Assembly: GCA_016930915.1 (NCBI GenBank)
Contig: JAFGFU010000014.1
Location: 1-64,000, forward strand
DNA length: 64,000 nt
Direction: 5' to 3'
Source: Campylobacterales bacterium
Lineage (GTDB): Bacteria; Campylobacterota; Campylobacteria; Campylobacterales; Sulfurospirillaceae
The notes beneath the pieces are model-generated. The model was not told where the DNA came from. It searched no databases and saw only the letters and a program-made list of their open reading frames with translations. Position numbers and translations under genes: made by a program. This document shows, in pieces, positions 1-9,735 of this stretch (within the stretch, counting starts at the first letter, position 1; each line of letters opens with the position of its first letter).

Positions 1-116
1 AAGGCATGTCTAGCCTTAATCATTTACCTTACACTAAGCCCTTCGTCCATATATTGAATAATCGGATAGATAAAGAACTCAATAATTGGAATGACCCCAA
101 ATTAGTAGATAGCATC

Positions 117-969
117 TTATTCCGTCAAAAACTCTAACTCTTTTAGTTTTTGATTATATCTTTTTTCAAATTCAATGGGTGAGATATAACCTAAATAACT
201 ATGCCTCCTTCTTGAATTATAGAACATTTCAATATAAGCAAATAATGTTGATTTAGCTTCTTCTCTGGTGATGAATATTTGCTTTTTGACTGCCTCCTTT
301 TTTAGGGTTTTAAAGAAACTTTCTACCACAGCGTTATCATAACAGTTACCTCATCGGCTCATACTGGGTTTGATACAATAGGTTTTTAGAGCAATTTGCC
401 AATCATAAGAGCTAAATTGTGCTCCTTGATCAGAGTGTAAAATCACCTCTTGTGTAGGATGATGTGTTTTATAATATGCCATTTTAAGGGCATTAATAAC
501 CAATTCTGTACCCATACGATGCGACATAGACCATCCAATGACTCTTCTACTAAACAGATCCAAGACAACTGCCAAATACAGCCATCCCTCATACGTTCTG
601 ATATAGGTAATATCTGTCACCCATGATTGATTGGGCTTATGTACACTAAAACACTGTTTTAAATGATTAGGATGGGCTTTATGCAATGCCCCCTGCTTTA
701 CGCTTTGGTTTACGCTTCACCATCCCTGCACCATAAAGCTTATGTAGTGCCATTAACCTAGCAATACGCTTTTTATTAGCAATAATCCCTGATTCTCTCA
801 AATCTTTCGTGATATTTCGATAGCCATAGACGTTATGACTTTGCTCATAAGCTTCTTTGATATGCTCCAACAATACACTATTTGCTTTATCGCGATTTGA
901 AACAGGATCTTTGAGCCAAGCATAGTATCCACTCGGATGCAATTGCATCACCTTGTATAATCTTCTCAC
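117..969 (-). pseudogene. IS3-family transposase OrfB (rve integrase core), broken
   Basis: This is the catalytic DDE half of the IS3 transposase. Segments still recognisable are the IS3 N-terminal motif (LHPSGYYAWL), the HTH_21-like region (YGYRNITKDLRESGI), the catalytic core (WVTDITYIRT, VVLDLFSRRVIGWSM, LHSDQGAQF) and the C-terminal region with the final Glu (VESFFKTLKKE). There are two lesions. A frameshift lies at a run of five G (minus strand, 689-693), where removing one G restores a single frame. An in-frame TGA (351-353) lies where relatives have an Arg between MSR and GNCYDNA. Intact length would be about 285 residues. Confidence 0.92.
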
Positions 970-1007
970 TGGATATTCCCTTGAATAGGCTTGTATGAAA
1001 ACGTACT

Positions 1008-1289
1008 TTACCCTTGGCTTCTGGCAAAGTACGTTGCGGCCTTTTTTAGAATATCTCTCTCTTCTGTAACACGTTTGAGTTCTGCCCTGAGGCGACGAAT
1101 CTCTGCATTATTGCTTTGAGTATGAGCATATTCATTGATGGATTGTGGTGTTTGATAGCGTTTTATCCACGTTCTTAGAGAATCAGGGTGAACTCCCAAT
1201 CGTATCGCTGTCTCCTCTACGGGGTAATTATGCTCAGTAACTTGTTTAACCGCTTCTATTTTAAATTCTTCTGTGTAGCGTGGTGGCAT
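1008..1289 (-). CDS. IS3-family transposase OrfA
   Basis: A 93-residue DNA-binding OrfA that recognises the IS ends. The N-terminus (MPPRYTEEFKIEAVKQV) and the following helix-turn-helix (residues about 20-45, with ETAIRLGVHPDSLRTWIKRY) are typical of HTH_Tnp_1 proteins. The C-terminal part (ELKRVTEERDILKKAA) is the leucine-zipper-like segment just before the frameshift window. It appears intact, with its own stop codon, and can be extended into the orfB frame by -1 slippage near its 3' end. Confidence 0.93.
   Translation of the reverse strand: MPPRYTEEFKIEAVKQVTEHNYPVEETAIRLGVHPDSLRTWIKRYQTPQSINEYAHTQSNNAEIRRLRAELKRVTEERDILKKAATYFARSQG
1041..1047 (-). promoter_or_regulatory. Probable programmed -1 frameshift site (AAAAAAG)
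   Basis: On the minus strand the heptamer AAAAAAG lies near the end of orfA. Slipping by -1 here joins the OrfA zipper to a continuously open frame (KGRNVLCQKPRVKYVF...) that runs into the orfB segment ending at 679. AAAAAAG is the standard slippery heptamer by which IS3 elements make the OrfAB transposase. The frame arithmetic was checked from codon positions; use in vivo is inferred. Confidence 0.75.
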
Positions 1290-1470
1290 CGTTGTTTCTC
1301 CTTATTCATACAACTTTATTGTCAAAATCGACTTTTATTGATGAAAAAAGAAGTGTCTACATTTTTGGGGTCATTCCAGAATATTCCAATCCAAAATGAA
1401 TGAAATTTAGATATTTTAATACAATGGCGTCACAGTTTCCGTCACAAAAATTACTTTTTTTCTAGAAAAT

Positions 1471-1572
1471 TGTCAAACGAAATGCACAAATAGGCATATA
1501 TTTTTAAAGATTTGTATGTATTTTAGGCTTTTAATAAAATCCTGCATGACAAAAATTGTACTTTGCCTGACA
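1471..1572. repeat. 102-bp repeat R1 (left-type cassette end)
   Basis: First of four related repeats (R1-R4). It starts TGTCAAACGAAATGCA and ends TTTGCCTGACA, so its own ends are imperfect inverted repeats. It is most like R3 (shared TAGGCATATATTTTT, TTTTAGGCTTTTAA and CATGACAAAAATTG). R1 and R2 bracket the HTH/Fic gene pair. It may be a non-autonomous transposable element end or recombination site; it does not fit the attC consensus well. Confidence 0.8.
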
Positions 1573-1624
1573 TCTAAATTATATACTGCTTTTATTTAGG
1601 TGATTTTTTTGATTTATGACCTTA

Positions 1625-2227
1625 TTAATATGTTTGATGGTGCATTGCAATTAAATCAGCAAAATCACTCAGGTCAGCTTTTTTAAGTGCATTGATATAG
1701 TCAATACGTTTTGGGTTTTCTTTCGCCAATAGATCTTCTTGCCATTTAACTGGCATAAGTCCATTTTGACGTAGATAAATATTTGCAAGCATCCGACTCC
1801 ATCTGCCATTACCATTAGAAAAAGGATGAATTAAAACAGCTCGATGGTGAATACGTGTAGCAATTTCATAGTGGTCATACGTTTTATGCTTGACCCAAAA
1901 GGCAATATCATCGACCAGTTTTTTTAACTCCATTGGGATAAGATACGCTTTAATCCCTATTGATAATTCATTATGTCGGAGTTTCCCAGCCCAATCCCAA
2001 ACATTACAAAACATCTCTTCATGAAGTTTTAAAAGCCAATTATAGGAAAAAGGCGCTTCTTTTTTTGATGGAGAGGCGGAAAGATATTTAAGCGTGGCAA
2101 GAGCAATATTTTCAGCTTCTTTGATATAAATATCTTTCAAAGTATAGACTCTATTTTTAGGTAGTTTTAATCCAGAAAGATCGTTATAAGGTGTCGCATC
2201 ATCAATCGGTTTTGTACTATCAATCAT
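1625..2227 (-). CDS. Fic/DOC family protein ('mobile mystery protein B')
   Basis: A 200-residue Fic-domain protein. The catalytic loop HPFSNGNGRWSR (the HPFxxGNGR motif) gives a potential AMP- or nucleotidyl-transferase acting on a protein hydroxyl. The upstream sequence (ATPYNDLSGL, EMFCNVWDWAGKLRHNELSIG) matches the family named mobile mystery protein B, which is known to occur together with mobile mystery protein A on mobile DNA. A longer GTG-initiated frame begins at 2239, but the ATG at 2227 overlaps the TAA of the preceding gene (TAATG), implying translational coupling. No inhibitory helix motif was identified within the protein; the partner may control it. The target is unknown. Confidence 0.88.
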   Translation of the reverse strand: MIDSTKPIDDATPYNDLSGLKLPKNRVYTLKDIYIKEAENIALATLKYLSASPSKKEAPFSYNWLLKLHEEMFCNVWDWAGKLRHNELSIGIKAYLIPMELKKLVDDIAFWVKHKTYDHYEIATRIHHRAVLIHPFSNGNGRWSRMLANIYLRQNGLMPVKWQEDLLAKENPKRIDYINALKKADLSDFADLIAMHHQTY

Positions 2228-2607
2228 TATGCTACCCACAATCTTTTTTTATATTCACCGCTCAAAAATGCTTGTTCAAATTGAGCAATCATCTTCTCAA
2301 TGATTTCTTTTTCTAACCCTTGCATCTCAAGTGCTGAAGTACTTTGAACAAGTGATGCCATAAGAAGTGCTTTTTGATGAGCCCTATTTTTTTGTAGCTG
2401 AGTGAGCGGAACAACTTCATTACCAGCAAAATCAAGCCCTAAAACATTAGTAATATTTTCAATCGTACTTAGTTTTACATCTTCCCCAGCAAAGAATCGA
2501 TTGAGTGTTCTCATACCTAAGTTGGAAAGTTTGGCAAGATTTTCTAAACTAATTTTGAGTTGTTTGCGTCGTTGTTCAATTTTTGCGATTAATTGATGTC
2601 TCATCAT
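2227..2607 (-). CDS. HTH regulator ('mobile mystery protein A')
   Basis: A 126-residue protein with an N-terminal XRE-like helix-turn-helix (residues about 15-60: ISLENLAKLSNLGMRTLNRFFAGEDVKLSTIENI) and a helical C-terminus. It matches the partner of Fic mobile mystery protein B and is encoded first in the pair, overlapping it by one base. It probably represses the pair and may neutralise the Fic protein, in the manner of a toxin-antitoxin module; that role is inferred. The start is ATG at 2607 (or the adjacent ATG at 2604) behind AAAGGAT. Confidence 0.82.
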   Translation of the reverse strand: MMRHQLIAKIEQRRKQLKISLENLAKLSNLGMRTLNRFFAGEDVKLSTIENITNVLGLDFAGNEVVPLTQLQKNRAHQKALLMASLVQSTSALEMQGLEKEIIEKMIAQFEQAFLSGEYKKRLWVA

Positions 2608-2934
2608 GATATATCCTTTGTAAAATTATGCCATAAGTGACACAATAAATCAAACTATACATTTTTGGTTATGAGTGTCAGACGAAGTGCAATTTTAGTC
2701 ACTATCGAACTCAATTAAAGGCTAGAATACAGACCTCAATTTAAAAATATCTGCAGAACTCTACTGTTCGCCTGACAACTACATAGATTTATAGAATATT
2801 TTATTACAATAAATAATATTTATTATAACTTTCAAAGCTAATGTTAAATAAAATCCTGCTTTTGTATTTTATTAACTTCTTTTATCTAGCCTTCATTGTG
2901 TCCATGGGACATATACATTCATGCAAGGAATTTT
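2608..2934. other. Intergenic region between HTH gene and tpsB
   Basis: A 327-base gap with no convincing ORF. It contains the promoter side of the minus-strand HTH/Fic pair, repeat R2 (2676-2777), and an AT-rich stretch (about 2795-2880) that probably carries the tpsB promoter. No clear terminator is visible. Confidence 0.6.
2676..2777. repeat. 102-bp repeat R2 (right-type cassette end)
   Basis: Begins TGTCAGACGAAGTGCAATTTT and ends GTTCGCCTGACA. It is most like R4 (both contain a CTCAATT/TTCAATT...GCTAGAA core and CTGCAGAA near the end). Its first ~25 bases resemble the reverse complement of the right end of R1/R3, so R1 and R2 face each other as inverted copies around the HTH/Fic pair. 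Confidence 0.8.
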
Positions 2935-4570
2935 ATGGCTTTTCGTATTCGATTGACTTTTACCCTTTTTTGCTTTGTAGTAAGTAAATATGCAATTTTT
3001 GCAGATTCTACCACCGATGCTATCAATCAACGTGAACATTTTGAGAAACAAAAAGAGGTTTTTGAAAAACTCCAAAAGCGTCACGATGAAAATATCATAC
3101 GCTATGACGTGAAGAAACCTGAATTGCTCCCTATTAAAGAAGAGCCTTGCTTTGAGATAAAGCTCATTAAAGATGAGGGCATCACCCTCCTCTTAGAGAG
3201 CGAAAAAGAGTTCTATTACCGTCCGTACATTGGAAAATGCACAACACTTACCGAGCTTTCCAACTTAACCAAACAACTCAGTGCGCTTTATTTGGAAAAA
3301 GGCTATGTGACCTCTCAGGTGTATCTAAAACCTCAAAACATCGCTTCTGGTGAAGTCACCCTCTTTGCCCTTGAGGGTAAGATAAAGTCCATTACTCCTG
3401 ATGAACGATCCATTCACCATGCTTTTATGGGGCAAGAGGGAGATTTTCTTAACTTAAGAGATTTGGAACATGCCATTGAAACCATGAATCGCCTGCCTAG
3501 CAATCACGCAAAAATGGATTTGATTCCCAGTGATGAAGTAGGCTATACCGATGTTAATGTAGAAAACAACACAACGAGTCGTCTGAATGGCAGTGTGGGT
3601 ATCAACAATTTTGGAACGAAAAAAACAGGTGATAAGCAAGGAACCCTCTCCTTAAATCTCGATAATCCTCTAGGCATTAACGACCAATTGGCTATTAATT
3701 TAAATAGCACCGATCAGCACTTTCACAATGAAAACTCCATAGGCGATGGATATGAGTACTCCTTTCCCATAGAGCGCTTACTAGCAACATTGAGCTATCG
3801 AAAAAGTCATTATGCACAGTATATTTATGGGGGTATCAATCGTTATGAGTCCAAAGGCAACACCAAAACCTATACCCTAGCCCTCAATTACAAACTTTTT
3901 CATAACGAAGTCCATCGCATCTCCATTGGTTCGTCTCTTTCGCACTATGAGACTAAAAATTATTTAAGTGATGCGCTGATTGAAACGTCTAGTTATGAGC
4001 TTTCCAATGCGAGTGGCATGATTGATTATATGTACCAAAGTGCAGGATTTTATAGCTATATAGCCTTGAATTATGTCAAAGGAACCGACTGGTTTAATGC
4101 CTCCAACCCTACGTCCTTAAATGCAAAATACACCCTTTATACGATTGATGCTTCCTTAGCCAAACGCTTTGATGCTTTTCAATACACGCTTTCTGGGCAC
4201 TATCAACACTCCAATGACCAACTTTTTAGCACCAATCAAATCAGCATTGGAGGACACTACAGTGTTCGAGGTTACCAAAAAGAGGGACTGAGCGGAAATA
4301 CAGGGTACTACCTGCGTAATGAACTCTCCTATACCGCACCGTCCAAACTCCTAGAATATTTTGAGCCGACCTATTTTATTGCCCTTGATGGGGGTGAAAT
4401 TAAAAAAGAGGCTGATACAAACGGTGGAAAACTGCTCAGCGATGCCTTTGGTTTAAAGCTTAAACGGGGGTGATTTTGATATGAGCCTTTACTACACCAT
4501 GCCTTTGTATAAAAAAGATGTCAGCACTACGCAAAACTTTTTTGGCGTATCAGCAACGTATCGCTTTTAA
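2935..4570 (+). pseudogene. TpsB outer-membrane transporter of a two-partner secretion system, frameshifted near the 3' end
   Basis: An Omp85/TpsB (ShlB/FhaC/CdiB) protein that would export the TpsA product across the outer membrane. Seen are a signal peptide (MAFRIRLTFTLFCFVV...FA), a POTRA domain (residues about 75-170, with LYLEKGYVTSQVYL) and a C-terminal 16-strand-type barrel with the conserved VRGY loop motif (YSVRGYQKEGLSGNTGYY). ATG 2935 follows AAGGA. The frame stops at 4473 just after a run of five G (4466-4470). One G fewer would continue through DFDMSLYYTMPLYKK to a terminal ATYRF at 4570, the expected aromatic barrel end. The lesion is real decay, phase variation or a sequencing error. 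Confidence 0.88.
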
Positions 4571-4602
4571 TCTTTACATGTAACGATAAATGAGGGACAA
4601 AA

Positions 4603-7600
4603 ATGAATTTTAGACAGATAATTTCTATTTCGATTAGCCTTTTGTTGGTCTCAAACCAAACCCTGTATGCTGCTGGTATCACGGTGGATACAAGTGCTAC
4701 TAAAGCCCATCAAGCAGAACTCATCAAAGCGCCTAGTGGTCTGCCTATTGTCAATATCGTCACACCCAATGCGCAAGGACTCTCCCACAATAAATTTTCA
4801 AATTTTAATGTTGAACAACAAGGTTTGATTTTAAACAACTCAAAAACCGTTGCTAATACCCAGCTTGCAGGCTATATCTCCTACAATCCAAACCTTACAG
4901 GCAATGCTGCTAAATTGATTTTGAGTGAAGTCACGGGTACGAGTAAAACCTATTTACGAGGCTATACGGAGGTTGCAGGAGTTGCTGCTGATGTTATCAT
5001 CGCCAATCCCAATGGCATTAGTGTCAATGGCGGTGGATTTATTAACACACCAAATGTAACGCTTAGCACAGGAACACCCATGCTACATCAAGGCGTTTTA
5101 CAAGGCTTTGATGTGAGTGGTGGAAACATTGTCATTGAAGGAGATGGCTTTAATGCCCACAATATCGCCAAAGTCAATCTATACGCCAAAGCTTTAGAAC
5201 TCAATGCCAAACTCTACGCTGATGCTTTACATGTAACCACAGGTGAAAATACTATTGCCCTTGATGGTACGGTTAGCTCCAAAGAGAAAACAAGCACTGG
5301 ACTCTCTTTGGATTCGACCTTGCTAGGAGGCATTTACGCCAATGCCATTACGCTTAAAAGTAGTGACAAAGGCATTGGTGTTACCTTGCCTCCTGAAGTG
5401 TTAGCGCAAGACTCTTTGGAGCTTGATGTCAATGGGGAGATTATTGTCTCAAAGGTGACCGCAGGTGCTACAACCCTTAAGGCACACGATGCAGGTATAA
5501 AACTACAGAACAATATCAGTGCGAAAACCCTCTCTATCGATGCTGGGAAAAAACTGATGATTGAAGAAGATAAGATTATTGAAGCTTCCGATGCGTTGTC
5601 CATCATTACAGAAAGCATTCTCAATCAAGGCGAGCTAAGCGCACTTGAGGGGAAAGATAAAAGCACACTAAGGGTGACACAAAGCCTTGAAAATGAAGGA
5701 TTTATCGGTGGCTATGACATGGATGTAAGTGCCACACACATAGAAAACACAGGGGCTATTTACTCCAAAAACGCTTTAAGCATCAATGCGCAAACGCTTA
5801 ACAATGATGGCTTAATTCGAAGCAATAGCACGCTAGGCCTCCTTGTATTCAACACCCTAACCAATCAAAAAGAAGGGGTCATCTACAGCGATGACACGAT
5901 GACTCTCGCAGCTAACAGCGCACATGATAAAAGCGAGAGTATTACCAATTATGGGCTTATCCAATCAGAAAAAAATATCGCCATACACGCAAAAACGCTC
6001 AACAATCTTGCCTCAGCCCCCACCCTCAAAGACCTCTCCTCTTCTACGTCTAAAACCATTTCACGGGGTGGAAAAAATGATTTTGATATTGTAACGACCA
6101 GTATTTATAAAACCGTTGTCGAGATACCCTCCTCGCCTGCTCAGATTATGGCAGATGGTTCCATGCTTTTAGAGCTTGGAACACTCAACAATGTCTACTC
6201 TTTGATTGCCTCGGATGAAGATATTGTCTTAAACGCAACCCTAGCCAATAACATCGGAGTGGTGCTCATTACGAACACGAAAGTGGTGACCACCCAATAC
6301 CGTGACCGTAAAAAATGCAAGAGAAAACATGGTGTTTTTAAAAGTTGTAAACATATCGCTGATTATCGAGGCAGTTTTACGCAATCAGAGAATGTGAAAG
6401 AGCCCATTGCAAATTATGGCATTCAAGCCAAAAAAAGCATTACAGGCAATGTTGTGACACTGAACAACCTCAGTGCACACGCAGGGCTTATAGGCAATGC
6501 TGAGATACAAGCCAAACTTGCCATCATAGAGACCATTGAACTTAACACAAAAAATCTTAATGCCCTAAGCAATGAATTAACCCAAAACAGTGAAGGTACA
6601 CTGGATTTTATTATTGATGAGGAAAGCTTAGATAGCCTTTTAGAGGGGGTAAAAACCCTTGAAGATTTAAGCACGTATCAAACGGAGCTTTTAGCGACCA
6701 AAAGCGACATACAAGAGATATTGGATGAGAGCAAACCACTGGTAAATTCCCTTGAGTCTTTACTTCCCACCCTTCAAACGCTTGATGCAACTGCCAACAC
6801 AGCGCCCATTACAACAACACTGGAGACGATTAAAGCCAATTTTTCAAGCATGGAAACACATCTCTTAGCCCTTGAAGAGCTCTCCTCTTCTTTAAAAGTG
6901 GTGGATGATGCCAAACTTCAAAAAGATGCTTTACTTCTCAATCAAGAGGCACTCAGTACACTCATCAACCAAAACACCACTTTGCTTCAAAACCTTGACC
7001 TCTCAGCGCTAAACACAAGCCTTGAATCCAAAAGCGATACCTTGCGCAGTGAAGTGGGCGTTGCCTTAGCACAACAGAGCAATGTTGAGTATAAAATCAT
7101 TAATGCCAATAATGGCTTATACCAAACCAATACCCACCATGCCCTCTCCTCCACGCAAGCTCCCACCTATACAACCAACAACAGTACCATCATCGACAAC
7201 ATCACTCTTCCTAAGGGAAAATATGGCACATTCTTAGTCAATAAAACACGCAATCATCCTTATCTCATTGAGGCTAACCCTCGCTATACCAACTACAACA
7301 CCTTTATTAGTTCAGACTATATGTTAAGCAAACTAAACTTTAAACCAGAGCAAACCCAAAAACGCCTAGGGGATGCTATGTATGAGACAGAGTTGGTGAG
7401 TAACAGCATTGTGCGTTTAAGTGGGAGTCGTTACCTAGAAGGGTATGGAACAGAACTCGCACAGTTTCAAGGCTTGATGGACAATGCCCTTAGTGTACAA
7501 AAAGATTTAGGTTTAGAGTTAGGCATTTCCCTCTCCTTAGAGCAAATAGCACGTCTTTCTAAAAACATTGTCTGGATGGTAGAAAAAGAGATAGCAGGAG

Positions 7601-9735
7601 AGAAGGTACTCGTTCCTGAGGTCTACCTTGCAAGCAGTAATGTCAGCAGTGATGGCGCACGCATTGAAGCAGGAGAGATACATCTTCTCATTGAAGAGAC
7701 TCTGTTAAACAATAGTATCATTACATCAGAGGGTTCTCTTAAAATTGCCACAGGCGCTAGCCTTACCAACCAAAACGGCTCCATCATCTCAGGTGGAATC
7801 ATGGCGTTAAGCTCAAAGGGTGTGCTAGAAAACCTAAGCGGGACTATCCACTCAGATGGCGATATGACACTGGATGCAAAAAGCATTCACAGTACAGCCT
7901 TAAGTGAAGAGAAAACCTATACCTATGCAAGAGGGTATCAGAGGATAACAGAACAAGGCAACGCCGCACGCTTTACTTCAGGTGGAAATCTTTCCATGCA
8001 AACCAACGATGAGATAAGCCTTGTCAATAGCTATATTCAAGCCACCAACGATGTCACCCTCACCTCTAAAGGTACCATAGCCCTCAGTGCCCTTGCCAAA
8101 AATGAGACGTATGACTTTAAAATTGGTGGAGGGTATAACAAAGGCTACGCTACCACCCATGCCCCCTCCTCTATAGAAGCATCAAACATTACCCTTAACG
8201 CTTCTGCGCTAACCCTCAATGCCTCCAACCTCACTGCGTCTGATACCCTAAACCTTCACGCCACAGAAGGAGTTGCCATCTTAGCCTCCAATGATGTTCG
8301 CTACCAAGATACAAAGGTGAAAACCAAAGGGGGACTGTTTGGGGGTAAGAGGGTTAAAAAAGATGAAGTCTCTACCAGTACCGTGGTCTCTTCCACCCTC
8401 AGTGCTAAAACCCTCAACATCGATACCTCTACCCTCTCCATTCAAGGCTCTAAACTCACCGCAGAACAAGCAACTATCGCCAGTGAGATTATAGAGCTGA
8501 TTTCGCTTAAAAACAGTGAGTATGAGAGCCACTTTAGTGATAAATCAGGCATGATGACACGAACCATCGTCTCAAAAGGACATGTGAAAGAAGAAGTGGT
8601 TCCTGCTCTTATTGAAGTAAGAGACCAACTCATCATTAACAACAAAGATGTCACACAAAAACTGCTTCAAACAGACAATCTTATGAAAACCATCACCTCC
8701 CAATCAGGTTTGAGTGTTGAGCAGATAAAACTAGTAGAAGCTTACGCCAAGTCTGATGAGTGGAATAAAAAGATGACCACACTCAGTGGTGTAGGAAGTA
8801 TCATTGTTGCAGCTGTTGTTACCGTATGTACGATGGGTGCAGGAGCAGGTGTTGCAGCGGGTATGGTACAAGGTATGAATATGGCTGCTTCTGCTGCTAC
8901 ACAAGCAGCTATTCAGTCTGCCATTCAATCCGTCGTTGTCCAAGCCACAAGTTCACTCGTAACGGCTGCCATTACAGGCAATAGTCCAGAACTAGATACC
9001 AATGCAGTTATAAAAGGTGCTGTACTTGCTGGGGTGATGAGTTATACAAATACAACTTTAACAACCGATGCATTAAAAGAAAATATGGGTGCGTATGACT
9101 ATGCAAAAAATGCTACTATACGAGGAACCATACAAGGGGTGGGTTCAGAGATAAGTGGAGGTACGTTTAAAGATGGATTTGCAACAGGAGCAACGCTTTC
9201 AGTGGTAAGTGATGGAGCTTTGCAGATGAGACAGTATGTCAAAGACAATTTTGATTATGCAGGTAAAGATGGTAAACCTGTGCCTGAAAATGTTAAAAGT
9301 GTTGGCGTGAATGGGGATGGGGTTAGATTGGGAGGGAGTCATCTTGATCCAGAAGGTTTTGAGGTAGTTGCCCCCACAGGAGGTTCCCAATCAGGAGAAA
9401 GACTTATTTTTGGAACACCTTATTCCGAAGGTGGAGTTATTGATAAAACTGTTGAGTATTTTGCAGGACCTCATGATTTTCTTTCAAGCTGGAATTATGA
9501 AAATATCAACATAGATGGTCAAACACTCACTGTTTTAAAAGATAATGGAATACTAGTCAATGTAGCAAGCGGGGCTTTACTTATCCCTGCTCTTCCTTTA
9601 GCAGTAGCACCTTTTATACAAAATAATATTAATGAAATTAATACGATAAATTCTATACAAGAACAAGAAAGTAAAAAAGCTGAAGATTTTATAAATACTA
9701 TAAAACGTGAGGGAGTTGTAAATGAAGGTCAATAA
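4603..9735 (+). CDS. TpsA/FHA/CdiA-like two-partner secretion exoprotein
   Basis: A 1710-residue secreted adhesin or contact-dependent toxin carrier. It has a signal peptide (residues 1-24), then a TPS secretion domain with the diagnostic NPNL (SYNPNLTG) and NPNGI (IANPNGISVNGGG) motifs. Next come long filamentous-haemagglutinin beta-helix repeats rich in 'GxLxNxG' units, a helical segment (about 690-850), more haemagglutinin repeats, a small-residue-rich hydrophobic region (about 1400-1460) and a variable C-terminus. The last ~200 residues include FAGPHDFLSSWNY, a phrase seen in CdiA-type C-terminal regions, and a hydrophobic stretch (GALLIPALPLAVAPF), so a membrane-acting toxin is possible. 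Its cognate transporter gene just upstream is frameshifted. Confidence 0.9.
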   Translation: MNFRQIISISISLLLVSNQTLYAAGITVDTSATKAHQAELIKAPSGLPIVNIVTPNAQGLSHNKFSNFNVEQQGLILNNSKTVANTQLAGYISYNPNLTGNAAKLILSEVTGTSKTYLRGYTEVAGVAADVIIANPNGISVNGGGFINTPNVTLSTGTPMLHQGVLQGFDVSGGNIVIEGDGFNAHNIAKVNLYAKALELNAKLYADALHVTTGENTIALDGTVSSKEKTSTGLSLDSTLLGGIYANAITLKSSDKGIGVTLPPEVLAQDSLELDVNGEIIVSKVTAGATTLKAHDAGIKLQNNISAKTLSIDAGKKLMIEEDKIIEASDALSIITESILNQGELSALEGKDKSTLRVTQSLENEGFIGGYDMDVSATHIENTGAIYSKNALSINAQTLNNDGLIRSNSTLGLLVFNTLTNQKEGVIYSDDTMTLAANSAHDKSESITNYGLIQSEKNIAIHAKTLNNLASAPTLKDLSSSTSKTISRGGKNDFDIVTTSIYKTVVEIPSSPAQIMADGSMLLELGTLNNVYSLIASDEDIVLNATLANNIGVVLITNTKVVTTQYRDRKKCKRKHGVFKSCKHIADYRGSFTQSENVKEPIANYGIQAKKSITGNVVTLNNLSAHAGLIGNAEIQAKLAIIETIELNTKNLNALSNELTQNSEGTLDFIIDEESLDSLLEGVKTLEDLSTYQTELLATKSDIQEILDESKPLVNSLESLLPTLQTLDATANTAPITTTLETIKANFSSMETHLLALEELSSSLKVVDDAKLQKDALLLNQEALSTLINQNTTLLQNLDLSALNTSLESKSDTLRSEVGVALAQQSNVEYKIINANNGLYQTNTHHALSSTQAPTYTTNNSTIIDNITLPKGKYGTFLVNKTRNHPYLIEANPRYTNYNTFISSDYMLSKLNFKPEQTQKRLGDAMYETELVSNSIVRLSGSRYLEGYGTELAQFQGLMDNALSVQKDLGLELGISLSLEQIARLSKNIVWMVEKEIAGEKVLVPEVYLASSNVSSDGARIEAGEIHLLIEETLLNNSIITSEGSLKIATGASLTNQNGSIISGGIMALSSKGVLENLSGTIHSDGDMTLDAKSIHSTALSEEKTYTYARGYQRITEQGNAARFTSGGNLSMQTNDEISLVNSYIQATNDVTLTSKGTIALSALAKNETYDFKIGGGYNKGYATTHAPSSIEASNITLNASALTLNASNLTASDTLNLHATEGVAILASNDVRYQDTKVKTKGGLFGGKRVKKDEVSTSTVVSSTLSAKTLNIDTSTLSIQGSKLTAEQATIASEIIELISLKNSEYESHFSDKSGMMTRTIVSKGHVKEEVVPALIEVRDQLIINNKDVTQKLLQTDNLMKTITSQSGLSVEQIKLVEAYAKSDEWNKKMTTLSGVGSIIVAAVVTVCTMGAGAGVAAGMVQGMNMAASAATQAAIQSAIQSVVVQATSSLVTAAITGNSPELDTNAVIKGAVLAGVMSYTNTTLTTDALKENMGAYDYAKNATIRGTIQGVGSEISGGTFKDGFATGATLSVVSDGALQMRQYVKDNFDYAGKDGKPVPENVKSVGVNGDGVRLGGSHLDPEGFEVVAPTGGSQSGERLIFGTPYSEGGVIDKTVEYFAGPHDFLSSWNYENINIDGQTLTVLKDNGILVNVASGALLIPALPLAVAPFIQNNINEINTINSIQEQESKKAEDFINTIKREGVVNEGQ

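Larger units (their letters stand above)
87..1378 (-). mobile_element. IS3-family insertion sequence, decayed
   Basis: A complete-length IS of about 1.29 kb lies in minus orientation. The terminal inverted repeats are visible: the left end begins TGGAATGACCCCAAA at 87 and the right end, read on the minus strand from 1378, begins with the same 15 bases. Between them lie orfA and orfB in the usual overlapping -1 arrangement of IS3 elements. No identical target-site duplication is visible (AAT on the left, GAA on the right). orfB carries two lesions, so the copy is unlikely to transpose by itself unless transposase is supplied in trans. Confidence 0.93.

Noticed and set aside
5334-8943. Several 60-97 residue open frames on the minus strand within tpsA
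   Set aside because: They are antisense shadows of the long, domain-supported tpsA frame and show no recognisable protein features.
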